Notes: a model not told the origin generated them from the sequence alone. 64,000 bases of DNA from an uncultured Alphaproteobacteria bacterium (GCA_949493535.1 CASZWJ010000005.1:24943-88942); one strand, 5' to 3'; positions 8,252-16,929 are shown, numbered from the stretch's first letter. Made by a program: numbers and translations.

Positions 8252-8782
8252 ATGCCAAAGTTTATACTCAAAATTAATTCCGACGATACGGAACTCATAG
8301 ATAACGGTGATATTTGCTGTTATCTGGCAGATGAAAACTCGGCGCCGCAAATAGTCGATGCAGCCCGAAAATCAGACAAACTGGTGTTGTCTTTCGGTGA
8401 AAATGCCGCGGCGGATTGTGTGGAAAAACAGTTTGACGGTGCATTGGTCGTTCATCCGGTTGATGATAAATATGCCAAATTTATCAAGCCGCTGCAAAAA
8501 CAGCTCGGCAGGAAGTTTTTGGGGCTTGGCTGCGAAGCGACGCGCCATGAGGCCATGCTGGTTTCCGAAGCCGAACCGGATTTTGTGGCGTTTAAGATAA
8601 ATAGGGAAAGCCAAAACGAAGCGGCGGAAGTTCTGCGGTGGTACGGCGAGCTTTTTTTGTTGCAGTCTGCTTTGTTCTATACGCCGGAGTTGAATGATGA
8701 AATATTGTCTTTAACCGATTTTGTTATTTTAAATACGGCGGAGTATAAGATTCTAGTTGATAAAATCAAAAGATTAGATTAA
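8252..8782 (+). CDS. ThiE/TenI-like protein, probably not a thiamine phosphate synthase
   Basis: The 176-residue product shows the end of a TIM-barrel of thiamine phosphate synthase type: LGLGCEATRHEAMLVSEAEP followed by DFVAFKI resembles the ThiE segment SRHxAMxAGExGADYVAFG. The upstream half, which in ThiE holds the phosphate- and magnesium-binding loops (GADGVHLG region), is shortened and unlike ThiE. It sits just before efp and the suhB-like gene, a place where alphaproteobacteria often have thiE. The simplest reading is a divergent homologue that has lost or changed its activity. Function unknown. Confidence 0.5.
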   Translation: MPKFILKINSDDTELIDNGDICCYLADENSAPQIVDAARKSDKLVLSFGENAAADCVEKQFDGALVVHPVDDKYAKFIKPLQKQLGRKFLGLGCEATRHEAMLVSEAEPDFVAFKINRESQNEAAEVLRWYGELFLLQSALFYTPELNDEILSLTDFVILNTAEYKILVDKIKRLD

Positions 8783-8830
8783 TTTGCCAGATAATATTGA
8801 ATTTATAATCAGAAAATATTGGAGAAAAAT

Positions 8831-9394
8831 ATGAAACAGCAAGCAGGTTCTATTAGAATTGGATGGGTTATCGAATATAAAAACAAACCTTGGACGGTTA
8901 CCAAAACCAACTTTGTAAAGCCCGGAAAAGGCGGCGCTTTTATGCAGGTTGAGATGAAATCTGTCGAAGAAGGCACCAAAACCAACGAACGTTACAGAAC
9001 GGAAGACATGGTTGAAAAACTCATGGTTGAAACCAAAGACTGCCAGTTCCTGTTTGAAGATTCTACCGGTTTGAACTTTATGGACAGCGAAACTTTTGAC
9101 CAGTTTGCAATGCCGGCAGATGTTTTGGGTGATTCCCGTCCGTTTCTGACAGACGGTATGGCTGTAATTATCAACGTTATTGACGGTAAGCCGATTTCAG
9201 TTGAACTGCCGTTGCAGGTTGTTTGCGAAGTTGTTGAAACAGAGCCTGTCATCAAAGGCCAGACAGCCGCTTCTTCTTACAAACCGGCTATTTTGGACAA
9301 TGGCGTTCGCGTTATGGTTCCGCCTTTCGTCGGCCAAAATGAAAAAATCGTTGTCAGCACCGCTGATGCTTCTTATGTCGAAAGAGCCAAATAA
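8831..9394 (+). CDS. efp: Elongation factor P
   Basis: EF-P enters the ribosomal E site and relieves stalling at polyproline. The 187-residue protein has the KOW-like N-terminal domain with the FVKPGKGGAFMQ loop, whose tip lysine (K34 region) is the site of modification in many bacteria, followed by two OB domains and the C-terminal GVRVMVPPFVGQNEKIVVST signature. The ATG at 8831 is preceded by TTGGAG; an in-frame TTG at 8819 would add four residues and was rejected. The suhB-like gene overlaps the stop by one base. Confidence 0.95.
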   Translation: MKQQAGSIRIGWVIEYKNKPWTVTKTNFVKPGKGGAFMQVEMKSVEEGTKTNERYRTEDMVEKLMVETKDCQFLFEDSTGLNFMDSETFDQFAMPADVLGDSRPFLTDGMAVIINVIDGKPISVELPLQVVCEVVETEPVIKGQTAASSYKPAILDNGVRVMVPPFVGQNEKIVVSTADASYVERAK

Positions 9395-10185
9395 TGTCTT
9401 ATTTAACCGCTAATATGAATATGCTCATGAGCGCCGTCAAAAAGGCGGCGTCTTCAATGAGCCGCGATTTCAGCGAAATTGAAAAGCTGCAGTCGTCCGT
9501 TCGCGGCCATCAGGAGTTTGTTGCTGCGGCAGTCAAAAAAGTTGAGGGCAGCCTCCGGGCAGAATTATCAAAAGCGCGCCCGAATTATGCTTTTGCCCAA
9601 GATGGAAAGCCTCAGCCGAATGTGCCGCACTTTATTGTGTCATCGTTGGACGGCGTAATAAATTTTGCTCATGGCATACCGCATTTTTCCATTTCTGCTG
9701 CAACTGTCGAAAACGGCATTATCACCGCAGCGGTTATTTATAATCCGGCAACTGACGAACTTTATTTTGCAGAAAAGGGTAATGGTGCGTATAAAGAAGG
9801 TTTCCGCAATCATGAACGTTTGCGCGTTTCTTTTCGCAAAGATTTGCCAGAATGCGTTTTTGCCGCTTTGGATTCGGGAAACGAAAACATTGCCGTTCGT
9901 GAGCGTTTGGTCTCATCGGTAAACGCTTTGCGCGTTTTAGGGGCGTCCAGCCTTGATTTGGCTTATGTCGCTGCCGGAAAACTCGATGCTGCGGTCAGTT
10001 TCGGCAACAGCCTTTCTGAAATCGCTGCCGGTATTTTGCTGGTAAAAGAAGCCGGAGGTTCGGTTTATGAATTAAACCAAAAAGATATTCGCAGCGAAGA
10101 TTTGGCTGCGGTTTTGCGTTCCGGCAATATTATTGCCTGCAATGCTAATTTAGGCAAAAAAATTCACGATTTGTTGAATAAGTAA
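9394..10185 (+). CDS. SuhB/inositol monophosphatase-family protein lacking metal ligands
   Basis: The 263-residue protein aligns along its length with SuhB: PHFSISAATVENGIITAAVI, the LGASSLDLAYVAAGKLDA block and a final AAGILLVKEAGG are family hallmarks. The catalytic site is eroded. The DPLDGT motif reads SSLDGV at residues 83-88, so the first metal-binding Asp is Ser and the Thr is Val; the upstream GEE/EES motif is replaced by AFAQDGK; the N-terminal FVTxxD Asp is absent; and the WD of the last motif is SE. Phosphatase activity is therefore unlikely. SuhB of E. coli has a non-catalytic role in rRNA transcription complexes, which such a protein could retain. It follows efp by a one-base overlap. 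Confidence 0.82.
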   Translation: MSYLTANMNMLMSAVKKAASSMSRDFSEIEKLQSSVRGHQEFVAAAVKKVEGSLRAELSKARPNYAFAQDGKPQPNVPHFIVSSLDGVINFAHGIPHFSISAATVENGIITAAVIYNPATDELYFAEKGNGAYKEGFRNHERLRVSFRKDLPECVFAALDSGNENIAVRERLVSSVNALRVLGASSLDLAYVAAGKLDAAVSFGNSLSEIAAGILLVKEAGGSVYELNQKDIRSEDLAAVLRSGNIIACNANLGKKIHDLLNK

Positions 10186-10212
10186 TTATTTACCCCGCTG
10201 GAGGAAAAAGGG

Positions 10213-11235
10213 ATGCGCGCAAAATTTTTGTTGGTGCCGGCAATTGTGCTGGGAACGGGCTTGTTGTTTTCAGGTTCAAATGCTGCCGCAGATGACGTTT
10301 ATGTTGACTTGTCGGTACTTGATGGTCTTGGCGAAACAGTCTCTCCTGCAATCAATAACGGTCCTCTTTTTCCTGTCGTGAAAAAAGCTGAGCCGCGCAA
10401 AGCCGTTAAAAAATCTGCTTCGGCGCGTAAAGCCAAGCCGGCAGCAAAGAAAAAAGCTGCTGAAAAATCTTTGCCCGCAGTCGTTTCCGATAAGCTGGAA
10501 ATTCCTGCCAAACCGGAAATTAAAGTTGAAGTTAAAATGCCGGAGCAAGCTGAAACTCCCGTGAAAACGACGGTTTCGGAAACGGAAATTCCGGTGGATC
10601 TGCAAAATTCTCCTTTTGCGACAGCTCCGGTTGAAAACCGCGAAGAAGAAATATCCGCGGCACCGACAGCGCCGGTAGAAATTAAAACCGAACCTTTGTC
10701 AGATGTTGAAAAAGAGCCGGTTATTATGGAGCCGATTAACGGAACGACCCCGCTGCCGTCAGCGCAGGAAGATAACGCGGTTATTACTGCGGTTCCTGAG
10801 TCATTGTTCCGGTCTTCAGACGAGACAAAACAAAACGAAATTTCCTCTGATGATGAACAGTCTGCTGCTGCGCCTTTAATTGAAAAGAATGTTTTGCCTC
10901 TCATTCCGTTAACAACGCCTGAAAAGGCGGAGATTCCGTCAGGAGAGGTCGTTTTCCTGCCGGACAGCTACGATTTGACGGATGAAGATAAAGCACGGCT
11001 GGATGCGATTGTTGCTTCTTTTGAGAACCCTGCTGTCAACAAGATTGCGATTTATGCTTATAATGTTGATGACGGCAAAGACGTATTTCGTAAAAAACGT
11101 TTGTCGTTAAACCGTGCCGTCGAAGTTCGTTCTTATTTATTGGGAAAAGGCTATAAGAACTTCAGTATCAAAGTTGTCAATATCAGCGAACCCGAAGATA
11201 AAGAAAACAAGGTCGTAGTAGAAGAGCTCAAATAA
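10213..11235 (+). CDS. Exported protein with C-terminal OmpA-like domain
   Basis: A 340-residue protein with an N-terminal signal sequence (about residues 1-26, ending SNAAA), a long Ala/Pro/Lys/Glu-rich linker, and a C-terminal domain from about residue 245. This last part, with GEVVFLPDSYDLTDEDKARL, a central AIYAYNVDD strand and LSLNRAVEVRSYLLGKGY, has the pattern of the OmpA peptidoglycan-binding fold, though the usual NxxLSxxRA reads KRLSLNRA. It could bridge the envelope layers. A clear GGAGG ribosome site precedes the ATG. It lies between the suhB-like gene and rpmE. Confidence 0.8.
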   Translation: MRAKFLLVPAIVLGTGLLFSGSNAAADDVYVDLSVLDGLGETVSPAINNGPLFPVVKKAEPRKAVKKSASARKAKPAAKKKAAEKSLPAVVSDKLEIPAKPEIKVEVKMPEQAETPVKTTVSETEIPVDLQNSPFATAPVENREEEISAAPTAPVEIKTEPLSDVEKEPVIMEPINGTTPLPSAQEDNAVITAVPESLFRSSDETKQNEISSDDEQSAAAPLIEKNVLPLIPLTTPEKAEIPSGEVVFLPDSYDLTDEDKARLDAIVASFENPAVNKIAIYAYNVDDGKDVFRKKRLSLNRAVEVRSYLLGKGYKNFSIKVVNISEPEDKENKVVVEELK

Positions 11236-11281
11236 ATTGTCTGATTTTCGTCAATAAATTTAAAAAAGTATAAATTAATGC

Positions 11282-11310
11282 TTGCCTTATTGCGAATGGT
11301 AATGTATAAG
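11282..11310 (+). promoter_or_regulatory. Sigma-70 type promoter of rpmE
   Basis: TTGCCT and TATAAG with a 17 nt spacer lie 47 nt before the rpmE start. The architecture matches the promoter seen at 5160. Confidence 0.7.
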
Positions 11311-11356
11311 AGCTTAAAAATTATGCGTTTAAATAAAAGTTTTAGGAGTTTTTACA

Positions 11357-11596
11357 ATGAAAAAAGGTATTCACCCTGATTATCATGAAATTACTTATGT
11401 CATGACAGACGGTTCTGAATTCACAACCAAATCTACAATGGGCAAACCCGGCGAAAAAATTCGTTTGGAAATTGATCCGAAATCTCATCCGGCATGGACT
11501 GGCGTTCAGCGTTTGGTTGATACCGGCGGTCAGATTTCTAAATTCAATAATAAATTTGGCGCTTTCGGCCTTAAAGCTGGTGATACAGCCAACTAA
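11357..11596 (+). CDS. rpmE: 50S ribosomal protein L31
   Basis: L31 bridges the ribosomal subunits. The 79-residue sequence starts [20 protein letters not shown], as in L31, and ends with the [20 protein letters not shown] block. The zinc-binding cysteines of the C+ form are absent, so this is the C-minus variant found in alphaproteobacteria. It has its own promoter, a TAGGAG ribosome site and a strong terminator, so it is probably monocistronic. Confidence 0.95.
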   Translation: MKKGIHPDYHEITYVMTDGSEFTTKSTMGKPGEKIRLEIDPKSHPAWTGVQRLVDTGGQISKFNNKFGAFGLKAGDTAN

Positions 11597-11620
11597 TTTT
11601 TTGACATTTAGTGTTTTATT

Positions 11621-11655
11621 AACCTGCATTTGTTATACTGAATGCAGGTTTTTTT
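11621..11655 (+). terminator. Intrinsic terminator of rpmE
   Basis: Perfect 10 bp arms AACCTGCATT and AATGCAGGTT with a 10 nt loop are followed by a run of T. Confidence 0.9.
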
Positions 11656-11686
11656 ATGCCCGAATAATTTAAGCGACAAATAATTA

Positions 11687-13273
11687 ATGGTTAAAATCAC
11701 GCATTACGAAGTTTATACCGATAAGGGTGACGGCTGGAAACTGGAAGATCGTTTTTCCAGCGAGCAGCGCCACGAAGCTATAAACTTGTCAAAAGAAAAA
11801 GAACAAGAGAAATTAAAAGTTAAAATTATCCGTGAAACTTTTGATGTTCAGGATAATTCTTATCAGGAAACGGTTGAATATGTCAGCGGTCTGAAAAACG
11901 GCAAGGCGAAATCTCCGGCGCCAAAACCTGTGTCTTCTGTTGATATTCGCAGTTATATGGCTGCCGGAGAAGATGAAAAACTTGCCTCTGGCCAAGTAGA
12001 AGCAACGCCGGGCGAGATGCTCAAAGCTGTTGTGAAATTGATTACAATTATTGTATTGAGTCTGGTTTTTTCAAATCTTTTAGTCACGCTTTTAACCCCG
12101 CTGGTTGAGGATTTTGTACCGGAAGAAAAAGTAAGAACAGTTTTGTTTGCCCTTTTCTTCACAATCTTTTTGGGCTTGGCCGTTCCTTTGATTCTGAGCA
12201 AGATTCCATGGTATGTTTTCAATATCCGCCGCCGTACGGAAAAGCGTCCGTTAAGGGAAAGCCGTTTTTATGAAAAAGCCAATAATATCATCAAACTTTA
12301 CCAGCTGAACGAATATGAACCGAGCATAGCTCCGGCATGGCCGGAAGCTCCGCTTGAGCATAAACGTTATATTGTAGAATTTTTGAAGGATATAATGTCC
12401 GGTATTGACTCTCGGACAATGTTTGAAGACAGTTTTTCAAAGCTTGGGGTTAAGCTGGTTGTATATGGCGGTTGCATGGAACTGTCCCGCTATTGCGGTT
12501 TGAAAATTACGGAAGCAAATTCCCTGTTATTTGAAGCATTCAAAATACTTGATGGCGAGAATGCCGATTTGGAAGAGTTTTATGACGGAAAAAGGTCTTT
12601 CTCGGATAATAAAATAGCTGTATTTCTGGCTGGCGTCGGCGCTCATTTAATGGCTCAGGTCATTGACGAGCAGCCGATGGATACGCATATTCTTAAGCAG
12701 AGCTTTGATAAATGGGAAGGGCTGCTTAACGGAGATTATCAAAAGAAAGAAGATAAACAGGGTTCTCAACAGGCTGAAATGCAATATCCCTGTTTAGTTA
12801 ATATTCAATATCAATTAAAATTTTTTGATGAAGCGATGCCGGACATTGAGGGGCAGAGAAAGGCCTATGATGCCGATGTTCGGAATATTATTTATAATCT
12901 TTTGAACAAATACCGCGGTCTGAATGTTTTGGAGAAAGATGAAATTACCAGTATTGAATATGAAAATACGGGAGATGCGGCAAAGTTTGCTTCTGAGTTT
13001 ATAAAAGACATCAATATTTATAAAGATGATTTGAATGATGAGAATCTGCTTTTCTTAAGCAAATGCAATATAATTGACAAGAATGAAGACAATGTGTCTA
13101 ATCCTGAGGATTATATTACGGATGTTCTGGAACATACATATAACAATGAGATTTTAGTCGTTGAAAAAATCAAGAACAGCATGTGCGGCCATAAATATGA
13201 GTTTGAATTTTTGGGCGAAAAGAGATTGAACAAAAGCGATAAACTTGTGGCTTTATACAAATTAATATACTAA
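11687..13273 (+). CDS. Unknown two-span membrane protein
   Basis: I do not recognise this 528-residue protein. The N-terminal ~105 residues are soluble and charged and begin with a YEVYTDKGDGWKLEDRF motif. Two hydrophobic helices follow near residues 110-133 and 150-172, separated by a short acidic loop. The C-terminal ~350 residues are soluble and helical, with a GVKLVVYGGCMELSRYCGL segment that looks like a conserved core. Both soluble parts should be on the same side, presumably cytoplasmic. The gene runs from the rpmE terminator without a clear ribosome site; another unknown gene follows after 78 nt. Confidence 0.65.
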   Translation: MVKITHYEVYTDKGDGWKLEDRFSSEQRHEAINLSKEKEQEKLKVKIIRETFDVQDNSYQETVEYVSGLKNGKAKSPAPKPVSSVDIRSYMAAGEDEKLASGQVEATPGEMLKAVVKLITIIVLSLVFSNLLVTLLTPLVEDFVPEEKVRTVLFALFFTIFLGLAVPLILSKIPWYVFNIRRRTEKRPLRESRFYEKANNIIKLYQLNEYEPSIAPAWPEAPLEHKRYIVEFLKDIMSGIDSRTMFEDSFSKLGVKLVVYGGCMELSRYCGLKITEANSLLFEAFKILDGENADLEEFYDGKRSFSDNKIAVFLAGVGAHLMAQVIDEQPMDTHILKQSFDKWEGLLNGDYQKKEDKQGSQQAEMQYPCLVNIQYQLKFFDEAMPDIEGQRKAYDADVRNIIYNLLNKYRGLNVLEKDEITSIEYENTGDAAKFASEFIKDINIYKDDLNDENLLFLSKCNIIDKNEDNVSNPEDYITDVLEHTYNNEILVVEKIKNSMCGHKYEFEFLGEKRLNKSDKLVALYKLIY

Positions 13274-13351
13274 AGTTATATTCATCATTGTTGTATCCGA
13301 TGCAATAATGTGATAAAATAACAAATGTAATAAATATGCGAGGGCATAAAA

Positions 13352-14176
13352 ATGGCAACAATAGCAGAAATTATGAGTGGTTCTTCAGCCAAAACCTGGG
13401 AAAAAACACTTACCGATATGAACAATGTCGATGAGGGATTTGCCAATGCCCGCGATATCGGTTATACTCGCTTGAACTATGCCCGCACGACGGCAATAGC
13501 CAAACTTTCAAAGTATTATGACAGTTCAGACTATTATAAGGTTCAGGTGCAGTCCAATGCCAAATTGGGCGTTTCTCTGCGTGACGGAACCGAAGATGAA
13601 AGCGTATTGGATTTGTCAAAATATGAAGAGGCTCTGGATAAGCTTAAACGCCAAACAGACCCGGAGGGGTGGCAAAAAGAACAAGATGCCAAAAAAGCCA
13701 AGGAAGAAGAAAATCTTCTGAATATGACGGCAGAAAAGCTGAATATTCAGGTCTATATGACTAAAGGCGGCAAGCAGGTTTTGATTGGTGACAGTACTGC
13801 CGAAAAAGGATCTAAACTCCGCGACGCTATGGATGAGATGCTCAAAGGCGAATATCGGGCTAAAAAAGGCGACTATTATTTCAAAATCACTCGGAATGAA
13901 GAAACGACAACCAAAAATGAAGAGATTGCCTATGCGTTGCAAGTCAGTCAGGGCGAACATGTCAAACATGACTATGTTATGAAAGAGCAGGTTTCTGAAG
14001 ATACCAAAAATAAAAAACAAAGCCGCGTTCCTTTGACACAGTCTTCCGCGACAGGGGCGCTTTCGTCCGTAAATGCATTGGAAATTCAGGCAACCCGTTA
14101 TCAGGCAACAGCTCAAATGCTGCAGATCGGTTATCTTAATATGGCAGATATCTACAGCCGCAACAGCAAATTTTAA
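13352..14176 (+). CDS. Unknown soluble protein
   Basis: A 274-residue protein without signal peptide or membrane span. The first 65 residues and the last 40 (ending with an IQATRYQATAQMLQIGYLNM helix) are helical; the middle is rich in Lys and Glu with a coiled-coil-like stretch (DAKKAKEEENLLNMTAEKL). A good GAGGG ribosome site precedes the ATG. It lies between an unknown membrane protein and trcR. I cannot assign a family; the Ala/Gln/Met-rich terminal helices are reminiscent of secreted axial or filament proteins, but this is weak. Confidence 0.65.
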   Translation: MATIAEIMSGSSAKTWEKTLTDMNNVDEGFANARDIGYTRLNYARTTAIAKLSKYYDSSDYYKVQVQSNAKLGVSLRDGTEDESVLDLSKYEEALDKLKRQTDPEGWQKEQDAKKAKEEENLLNMTAEKLNIQVYMTKGGKQVLIGDSTAEKGSKLRDAMDEMLKGEYRAKKGDYYFKITRNEETTTKNEEIAYALQVSQGEHVKHDYVMKEQVSEDTKNKKQSRVPLTQSSATGALSSVNALEIQATRYQATAQMLQIGYLNMADIYSRNSKF

Positions 14177-14204
14177 ATTTTCCGGACTTTAGCGCAAAAA
14201 ATGC

Positions 14205-14233
14205 TTGTATATTATTCAAAGAAAATCTATCTT
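14205..14233 (+). promoter_or_regulatory. Probable sigma-70 promoter of trcR
   Basis: TTGTAT and TATCTT with a 17 nt spacer lie about 63 nt before the trcR start. Confidence 0.45.
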
Positions 14234-14295
14234 TAGGATAATTAATTTGATATGCTTATATCGAAAGCAGGCTAAGCTAAAGAAAGGATAACAAA

Positions 14296-14904
14296 ATGAC
14301 AGCTCCCTTAATGCCAAGAGCAACAGCCGTATGGCTTGTAGAAAATACAACATTAACTTTCAGACAAATTTCTGATTTTTGTGAAATTCATGAACTTGAA
14401 ATTCAGGCAATTGCCGACGGTGATGTTGCCAGCAATATTATGGGATTAAGCCCGGTAGATAACAATCAATTGACTTGGGAAGAAATTCGCCGTTGCGAAG
14501 CTGATGCCGCTGCCAATTTGGTTGCAAACCCGATGGAACGAAATGTTAAGGCAAAGAATTTGAAAGCCAAAAAAATCCTTTCTCCGTCACAAAGAAGCGA
14601 CAAACCTTCCGCTATAGCGTGGGTACTTAAAAATTATCCTCAGCTTGGAGACAGCCAGATTTGCAAGCTGATTGGCACCACCAAACCGACAATTGAAGCT
14701 ATCCGTAACGGAACCCACCGCGATATGATGAATATTCGTCCGAAAAATCCGGTCACAATCGGTTTGACAACAGAAAAAGATTTGGATAAGGCATTATCTG
14801 TTGCGCAGGCTCGTCTTGAAAAAGCTTCGCAGCCGAAAGTAAAAAAGGCCAAAGATTCTAAAAAAGCCAAACCGGCACAAAAGAAAGCCGTTAAGAAAAA
14901 TTAG
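14296..14904 (+). CDS. trcR: Cell-cycle transcriptional regulator TrcR (DUF1013)
   Basis: TrcR is an alphaproteobacterial RNA-polymerase-associated regulator first described in Caulobacter. The 202-residue protein begins MTAPLMPRATAVWLVENTTL and has the LTFRQISDFCEIHELEIQAI and DKPSAIAWVLKNYPQLGDSQ blocks, each a helix-turn-helix-like unit, then IGTTKPTIEAIRNGTH. The C-terminus is a Lys/Ala-rich tail. The family is practically limited to alphaproteobacteria, so it is a useful taxonomic marker. It has an AAAGGA ribosome site and ends at a perfect palindromic terminator. Confidence 0.9.
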   Translation: MTAPLMPRATAVWLVENTTLTFRQISDFCEIHELEIQAIADGDVASNIMGLSPVDNNQLTWEEIRRCEADAAANLVANPMERNVKAKNLKAKKILSPSQRSDKPSAIAWVLKNYPQLGDSQICKLIGTTKPTIEAIRNGTHRDMMNIRPKNPVTIGLTTEKDLDKALSVAQARLEKASQPKVKKAKDSKKAKPAQKKAVKKN

Positions 14905-14939
14905 AAAAAAAGAACCTCTTAAGAGGTTCTTTTTTTTTG
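14904..14939. terminator. Bidirectional intrinsic terminator
   Basis: A palindrome AGAACCTCTTAAGAGGTTCT is flanked by an A run on the left and a T run on the right, serving trcR and the convergent exported-protein gene. Confidence 0.9.
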
Positions 14940-14951
14940 AGGAGACTAAAT

Positions 14952-15506
14952 TTATTTTGTTAATACAGCTTGGATATCTTTTTCAATATTACGCTTTTTA
15001 TTGAAATTTTTATCTAGTTCTATCCTTTTTTCAGAATTCATTATGCTGAGGTCATCTAACACGGCTTGATCTTTAACATCGCCGTTTTTGGCAATTGCAT
15101 CTAAGTCTTGAAGATAATCTTGATACATTTTCTGATAGTCGGGCGTGCCGTCATTGACTTGGCTGGGAGCTGTGGTTTGAGGTGTGAGTGTTGATGATTC
15201 ATTGTCATTGGTGTCGGCATAAGAAACCGGCTTGTTTGTTTGCTGCGGTTTCTTTGGCAAAGATTTAACCGGCCGTGCTGCATACAATTCATCGTCAGCA
15301 GAAATGTGTTTGGCAGTCGTTTGCCCTTTGCGGTAACGCGGAACAAAAACTTTTTCCGGTTTGCTTTGTGCCAAAGCGCCGTTTGGGATAAAAAAATTGG
15401 GCTGGACTTTTTGCCGGACATAACGTTCGCCGTTTTGGGCACCGGCATCGGCGGCGGACCAAAATGCAAATAAAATTAATATAAGTATATACAGAGCTTT
15501 TTTCAT
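14952..15506 (-). CDS. Exported protein of unknown function
   Basis: A 184-residue protein with a cleavable signal peptide (residues 1-24, ending AGAQ). The mature part has a basic N-terminal region, a Gln/Thr/Ser-rich linker and a charged helical C-terminus (YQKMYQDYLQDLDAIAKNGD onward). There are no cysteines or known motifs. A GGAG ribosome site lies before the ATG. It is divergent from the metalloprotease-like gene at 15558; the 51 nt between them must hold both promoters. Confidence 0.7.
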   Translation of the reverse strand: MKKALYILILILFAFWSAADAGAQNGERYVRQKVQPNFFIPNGALAQSKPEKVFVPRYRKGQTTAKHISADDELYAARPVKSLPKKPQQTNKPVSYADTNDNESSTLTPQTTAPSQVNDGTPDYQKMYQDYLQDLDAIAKNGDVKDQAVLDDLSIMNSEKRIELDKNFNKKRNIEKDIQAVLTK

Positions 15507-15557
15507 TTGAGGCTCCTGTCAACCATAATTTAACAAATTCATTATATCATATATTAC

Positions 15558-16289
15558 ATGAAAAATCTTGTAATAATATTAACTTTTCTATGCTTTTGGG
15601 GCGGAATTTTATCAAATGCCGCAGCCCGCAGTTCATGCTCAGGCCTGAAAGTTTCGCCGGAAATTAAGGTTTCTACGTCATTTGGGCAATTGAGATATGA
15701 TTTCAGCCTCAATACGGATCAAATTACCCGATTGAAGGCCCAAAACGGATATCGGGAGAGTGGCCTTTTTATTCACGGGCTTGCAACATTAACAGTCCAT
15801 AATGAATATGAGGTTGGCGTCAAACGTTATCCGTTAGATTGGGGAAAAGGGTATTGCATCGTTCCTGTGGTCGTTAACATATTTGTTGGTTACGAAACGC
15901 CCAGAATTTATATTTCTAATGAACTTGAGCCGGACTCTTGCCGGTATAATCTTGTTCTTTTGCACGAGCAGACGCACCAGCGGATTAATATTGCAACTCT
16001 TAAATATTTTTTGCCGATATTTGAAAAGGCTGCTGCGAAAATCGTTAAAAATATGAAGCCGGTAAAAATCACTTCTAAGAAGCAAATAGACAAAGCCGTT
16101 GAAGAAATTACCAAAGAATTTTCCGATAAATTTGATAAGGTTGTAGATCTGTTTGTAAAAGAGCTTGCCATAGAACAAGGCAAGCTCGACAACAATATAA
16201 ACTATTCAATGGAAACTAAACTCTGCCGCGAGTTTAACTCAAAGAAACGGCAGCAGTCCCGGCAGAAATCTCATCAAGGAAACTATTGA
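15558..16289 (+). CDS. Exported protein with HExxH motif (putative metallopeptidase)
   Basis: The 243-residue product has a signal peptide (about residues 1-23, ending NAAA) and a mature domain with the motif LLHEQTHQRI; the HEQTH at residues 136-140 is a zincin-type HExxH. A further metal ligand cannot be named with certainty. The region before it (PRIYISNELEPDSCRYN) and a long Lys-rich helix after it resemble small periplasmic proteins of the DUF922 kind, but this is uncertain. Its 3' end overlaps the convergent HAD gene by 56 nt, so the last ~18 residues (a basic, Gln-rich tail) are encoded antisense to that gene. Confidence 0.6.
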   Translation: MKNLVIILTFLCFWGGILSNAAARSSCSGLKVSPEIKVSTSFGQLRYDFSLNTDQITRLKAQNGYRESGLFIHGLATLTVHNEYEVGVKRYPLDWGKGYCIVPVVVNIFVGYETPRIYISNELEPDSCRYNLVLLHEQTHQRINIATLKYFLPIFEKAAAKIVKNMKPVKITSKKQIDKAVEEITKEFSDKFDKVVDLFVKELAIEQGKLDNNINYSMETKLCREFNSKKRQQSRQKSHQGNY

Positions 16290-16929
16290 TACCTTTGTAG
16301 GCGGCGTCAATATAAGTTTTATCTTTTGCTGAATTGTTGTTGTAGAAAATACGCACGGTAGACATGCCGATTTGTTTGGCAAATTCAAGATTAGAATAGC
16401 TGTCATCTACAAAAATGCAATCATGAGGATCTTTTCCTATATGTTTGCAGAATTTTTCATAAACGTCCGCACTTTCATTTTTCTCATAGACACCAAAATC
16501 TTCCACGGAATAAAAACGCCCTTTAAAAAATTCGTACAAACCGATGCGTTTCAAAATGCGCTCGGCAGCATTGCGGCTGCTTGTCGTAAAGATATATTGC
16601 TCATAAGGAAGCTGCTTCAAACGTTCTAATAAATTTTCATAAGGTTCTATAACGTCAACGGGCTTGCGTTCATGATATGCATCAAAAAGTTTTTTAGGAT
16701 CAATGCCATATTCCAAAATAAAAATCTTTCCTCCGTTGCGATATTTTTTGTAAGATTCTTTGACCATTTGTTTGGCTGTCGCAACATCCATATCAAGGCC
16801 CAAATCGTCAACCAGAGCAACGGCAGTAGCTTCGTCAAGCATATCTTTGAATTCTTCTGTTTCAAAATATAATGTATTGTCTAAATCCCAAACGATAACT
16901 TTTTTATTTGCAAGCACATCTTTCTCCAT
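16234..16929 (-). CDS. HAD-family pyrimidine 5'-nucleotidase-like phosphatase
   Basis: The N-terminal VIVWDLDNTLYFE is the DxDxT nucleophile motif, FTTSSRNAAERIL is motif II, and DCIFVDDSYSNLEFA with the DD pair is motif IV. The cap is helical and short, as in the SDT1/pyrimidine 5'-nucleotidase branch. At 231 residues it has typical size. The ATG at 16929 was chosen; the open frame extends to a TTG at 16965 but the added residues do not look conserved. A second member of the family is at 58387. The 3' end overlaps the convergent HExxH gene. Confidence 0.85.
   Translation of the reverse strand: MEKDVLANKKVIVWDLDNTLYFETEEFKDMLDEATAVALVDDLGLDMDVATAKQMVKESYKKYRNGGKIFILEYGIDPKKLFDAYHERKPVDVIEPYENLLERLKQLPYEQYIFTTSSRNAAERILKRIGLYEFFKGRFYSVEDFGVYEKNESADVYEKFCKHIGKDPHDCIFVDDSYSNLEFAKQIGMSTVRIFYNNNSAKDKTYIDAAYKGINSFLDEISAGTAAVSLS

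Noticed and set aside
10299..10904. 201-codon frame antisense to the OmpA-domain protein
   Set aside because: Ser/Thr-rich shadow of the low-complexity linker; no start signals.
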